In this document: piece after piece, positions 60,431 to 64,000 of the stretch | How the letters are laid out: each line of letters starts with the position of its first letter | How positions within the stretch are numbered: the first letter of the stretch is position 1 | Source of the DNA: Chrysomallon squamiferum | Lineage: Eukaryota; Mollusca; Gastropoda; Neomphalida; Peltospiridae | Direction: 5' to 3' | DNA: 64,000 nt | NCBI GenBank assembly: GCA_012295275.1 | Contig: CM022675.1 | Coordinates: 285,240-349,239 of the forward strand | The notes under the pieces: model-generated | Told to the model about the DNA's origin: nothing | The model's input: the letters and a program-made list of their open reading frames with translations, nothing else | The model's database searches: none | Position numbers and translations under genes: made by a program

Positions 60431-61535
60431 CATTACCTTAACTCTCAATATAAAGGTAAGCTGGTTGTGGTCGTTAAAGACCATAACTTGATGTAGAGCT
60501 GCCTTCAAGTAAATCTGAAAATGTTTTAATGAGTAGATCATTGCCTATGCTTCTTTTCCATTGTTGATTAGTTTAATTAATGGTTGTGAAACTTTCGTGA
60601 AAATTAGCTGACTGGATGGTCAAGTCCATTTTTGTCTTCTTGGAATAAGACCGCTGCCGATCCTACTTGAGTAGCATCGCAAGCTAATTTTGACAGGCAC
60701 TGGTCGATGGCTCAATGATTCCATGTTTTAACAGGTCAGCAATTTCCGTCTTAAGAGCGCCACGTCTTGTCCGGGATTATGCGGTGTGAGCGTTGTTTAC
60801 TGGGCGCTGCATCGTCCACTTCAACATCTTGGGTGCTCACGTTCGTCACGATTGGTGCATCTGGAAACAACGAGTGGTGCTCTTTGATTAGCTTAGATAG
60901 TGTCAATCGTTGTGTGCTGTCTAGTTAAGCTAGCGACGTGTCCAAGTTTTCAAGTTCTTGACTGTTTGACAGTTTGGTATTTACTGCCTCCAGATAGTGA
61001 TTTTGGATGTCTTTTGTGTTGACATCCACTGGCCTGATGGGTTGTACTGGCTTTCTGTCATATTATCCTTTTATGAAACTGATATGACAAAATCTAGTTT
61101 TTCTGTCCTTATCAGGAATATCCACAATGTACCCCTTGGTGCTCACTTTTCGTTTAATTACATATGGTCCGAAATGTATACATTGCAAAGAAACTTATTG
61201 TAGTGATAAGTAAAACAATACTTTACCACCCTGGTTAAATTCCCTAACCTTATCAAAATGGGCTTTTGCTTTTGTTTCCGCATGGTTAAGATGCATTTTC
61301 GCTAACTCGGTAGCTTCCTAAAGTTTTTCTTTAATTCTTGAAACATAGTTAAGAAAATGTTCTGAACTGTTTTCCTGTAACCAACTATCCTTAATTAACT
61401 TTAGAGGCCCCCACCGTCTGTGTCAATACATTTGTTGAAAAGGAAAGAATCTTAGTGATTCTTGTTTTAAATCTCGGGCGGCAAATAGCACATAAGGCAC
61501 GCCGCGATTTCAGTCTTTGCCATTTTCTTTACAAA
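60430..61535 (-). pseudogene. Ty3/gypsy retrotransposon pol fragment, INT before RT
   Basis: Read on the minus strand. 61535-61050 gives an integrase C-terminal region (GVPYVLFAARD, RRWGPLKL, AHFDKVREFNQGGKVLF, FGPYVIKRK). In the same frame 60893-60690 gives the start of reverse transcriptase (LIKEHHSLFPDAPIVTNV, EIADLLKHGIIEPSTS). The catalytic RT core is deleted and 60690-60440 gives the RNase H region (LACDATQVGSAAVLFQED, DHPVS, FSRKF). About ten stops and at least one frameshift make it inactive. No gag or protease was seen. The order INT-RT-RH is that of Gmr1-like elements rather than usual Ty3/gypsy. Confidence 0.85.
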
Positions 61536-61729
61536 CCCACCTAAGCTTCCTTCTTAAACAACATAAAAGCAACTAACGTTGACAGATAATACTAAACTTA
61601 TTAAGCCAAGTTGTTTACTTTAAAATTCTAACTAATCTTTTCATTATTAGCATATGTCATCTTAGGTTTTAAGCGTAAGAACGTACCTCAGAATAACACA
61701 ATACAAATCCAAAAGAAATAGATTGAGCT
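61536..61729. other. Unassigned sequence between pol fragment and R1
   Basis: Possibly more retrotransposon sequence (deleted integrase core), but no motif is readable. Confidence 0.35.
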
Positions 61730-62363
61730 ATCCTCAATCACAGAACATGTATGTTACACACAGAAACCAATTAAAACATAATTTCCGTTGCCTGAGTGGT
61801 TCTTTGTCTTGTGAAGACCGCCCTCAAACAACGTGTCTTAAGAAGGGCACCGAAGAAAGAGATCTCGTTGAAAACGCATGCGGACTACTTATATAACCAT
61901 CGAGCGGACGTTCAGTAAACACATCTGCAGACAGCCTTTCTGAATTTACTTTGCAACTTTAATGCCAGTTTTTCCCAGTTTATAAAATAACGGAACTTCC
62001 CCTAATTATATAATACAGCTTTCAAACAGCCAATATACCTCTGCATCAGCTGTGCTATTTATTTTTTGTGTATTTACCCTCATTTTCACACATTACTTAG
62101 GTAAATATCTACGAACTGTAAAAATATAAATTATAATCACGAATATACAAGGTAAGTAAAAAAAATATAAATTATAAACACGAATATGCAAGGTAACTAA
62201 ATAAAAATAATAATATACTTAAGATAAAATGTAGCAGACATTCTGCTTTAAATGGGTATATAAAAATAAGGGTTTTGTGAATATTACATAATTCACAGCA
62301 TGGAAAACAAAATTACGATTAAAAACAAGACTGGCAAAGAGGCACTAATGAGGTTCCGTGACA
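61730..62363 (+). repeat. R1 copy 5 (LTR-like segment, long form)
   Basis: Matches 62940-63572 throughout and ends CCGTGACA. Could be the opposite LTR of the pol fragment at 60430-61535. Confidence 0.75.
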
Positions 62364-62589
62364 ATTATATAACTAAATTGTATTTTCACCTTAAAGTTTG
62401 GAATCTACTTTATCGATATTGTGGATCAGAGCAGAATAAAATCATATAAAATAAGTGTAATAATGTGCAAAAACAAAGTGATTTAAAGTAAGTAATTGTT
62501 CATCAAATGTTATCAAATCCGAATAAAATACTGAATATTGCTATCACTGTAGCACAGAGGTCAACTATGCAGAAGGTGTATTATATAAT
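62364..62589. other. R1-related tail
   Basis: 62505-62570 matches 42095-42160 (ATCAAATC-GAATAAAATACTG block); the rest is AT-rich. Confidence 0.5.
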
Positions 62590-62657
62590 TAGGCGACAGC
62601 TCGTAACCCGGAAAACTCGTAAGTTGGGGCACTCGTAAGTCGAGATACTACTGTATA
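62590..62657 (-). mobile_element. Tigger terminus
   Basis: Matches the last 70 bp of the element at 58688-59503, including AACTCGTAAGTTGGGGCACTC. Confidence 0.8.
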
Positions 62658-62659
62658 TA

Positions 62660-63955
62660 TATTACAAACATTCCAGATCGTAAATCTCCATGTTCTTCTA
62701 TAGCGAACTCATTTCTTTTCCACCCACTCCCAAGAAATGGATTGACAGAGAAGACTTCCTAGATGTCGTCTATTGGCTTGGAAAATTGCTTACTCACCCA
62801 GTGTTTAGTTACAGTAGGCTGGCCTGGCCCATAGTCAGTCAGTGGAGTGTAGCCTCACCCATATACCGTGTACACGATTCTAAAAGAAAAACTATTTATA
62901 TCACAAATAAAATCTTCAAATTGTGACGTATCATTTTTAGCAATCTTCAACTATCTTCAATCACTCAATATGTACGTTACATACAAAAAGCATTAAAACA
63001 TAATTTCCGTTGCCTGAGTGGTCCTTTGTCTTGTGCAGACCGCCCTCAAACAACGTGTCTCAAGAAGGGCACCGATGAAACTATTTCGTTTAAAACGCGT
63101 GTCGACTACTTATATAACCATCGCGCGGACGTTCAGTAAACACCTCTGCAGACAGCCTTTCTGAATTTACTTTCCAACTTTAATGCCTAGTTTGCGTTAG
63201 TTAATCCCAGTTTTTATTAGTTATAAAATTACGGATGGTTCCCTAATTATATAATATAGCTCCTAAATATCCCATGTACATCACTATACGCTCTGCTGTT
63301 TAGGTTTTCGATATTTACCCCCCAATTTCTGACATTAATTTGGTAAATATTTAAGACCTGTAAAAATGTAAATTATAAACACGACTATACAAGATAGCTA
63401 AATAAATATTACCGTAAAATAATAATATACTTAACATCAAATGTAGCAGACATTCTGCTTTAAATGAGCAAAGAAAAATAAGGGTTTTTTGAATATTATA
63501 TCATTCTACATAGAAAACAAAATTGCAATTAAAAACAAGTCTGACAAAAGGCACTAATGAGGTTTCGTCACACACCCTTACCTCACAAAGAATATTTACA
63601 CTACTTTTAACGTCCGCAAATATTCATATTTTCTTGTACGTACGTGTATATCATAACACTAATACATCAGACTAGTATAATATCAAACACAGTTTTGAAT
63701 CATATCCTCACATTATATGACTGGAAGAAACTATCGTGCAAGAACATGAAAATATTTATATACATGAACATAATACATATACATATATAGCAACAGAGGA
63801 TATGATTACTTTAATACCATATAGTTCAACATGATGACGACACAACACATCATAGAAACGTTTATATTGTTAGGAACCGTCTTGGCTTTCAGCACGCGAT
63901 AAACGTTACTTGTTACTTGATGGGATATTCCTGAAGTGATAAGTTCCATCGTAAA
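62660..63955 (+). repeat. R1 copy 6 with full LTR-like segment
   Basis: Head 62660-62921, segment 62922-63572 (651 bp, TGTGACG to CGTCACA), then the sequence also found at 60077-60430. Confidence 0.78.
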
Positions 63956-64000
63956 ACTCTTTTTTGATTACCTTAACTCTCAATATAAAGGTAAGCTGGT
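63956..64000 (-). pseudogene. Second copy of the retrotransposon RNase H end, cut by the window
   Basis: Nearly identical to 60422-60466, so another pol fragment probably continues past the window. Confidence 0.7.

Overview
This is eukaryotic DNA, most likely from a mollusc or another lophotrochozoan invertebrate. The reasons are GT-AG introns, a Cactus/I-kappa-B type gene, a divergent animal myosin, very heavy microsatellite content, and Tc1, hAT, pogo/Tigger, MULE and Ty3/gypsy debris. The species cannot be read from the sequence. A run of exactly 200 N at 53290-53489 marks an assembly gap.

Layout. 1-9040: no gene, AT-rich DNA with many short tandem repeats. 9040-12050: one complete gene, an I-kappa-B/Cactus-like NF-kappa-B inhibitor with an uninterrupted 385-codon CDS. 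Its promoter can be proposed from the sequence: a kappa-B-like site, a TATA box, a small 5'UTR exon and a 5'UTR intron. 12050-17100: microsatellites. 17130-20870: a Tc1/mariner transposon split by a hAT transposon that left a perfect 8-bp target duplication. Two inverted arms flank the pair, each with four tandem nuclear-receptor-like half-sites. 21190-34280: about 13 kb of satellite. The homogeneous part (22398-34280) has a 28-bp unit in roughly 420 copies, and its left edge is a halo of the same core with irregular spacing.

34450-58700: a tandemly duplicated unconventional myosin locus. Fourteen motor-domain exons of copy A run from 39651 to 53248, with intron phases that match. Exon 1 has a one-base insertion, exon 12 behaves as if two bases were missing, and the exon 4 donor is weak, so copy A is a decaying gene or carries assembly errors. 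Copy B starts at 57860 with an intact first exon and leaves the window's readable gene content after that exon. The upstream regions of the two copies are paralogous. They share a 102-bp block with a single mismatch that looks like a promoter and first exon. Copy A alone carries a 27-bp minisatellite of about 43 units.

The introns and intergenic DNA of the myosin locus are full of mobile DNA: solo-LTR-like elements, several Tigger elements (one of which has acquired the end of myosin exon 3), a MULE transposase remnant, and a repeat family (here R1) in six copies. 59500-64000 is R1 wrapped around a degenerate minus-strand Ty3/gypsy pol in which integrase precedes reverse transcriptase, the unusual Gmr1-like order. 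No rRNA, tRNA or CRISPR was recognised.
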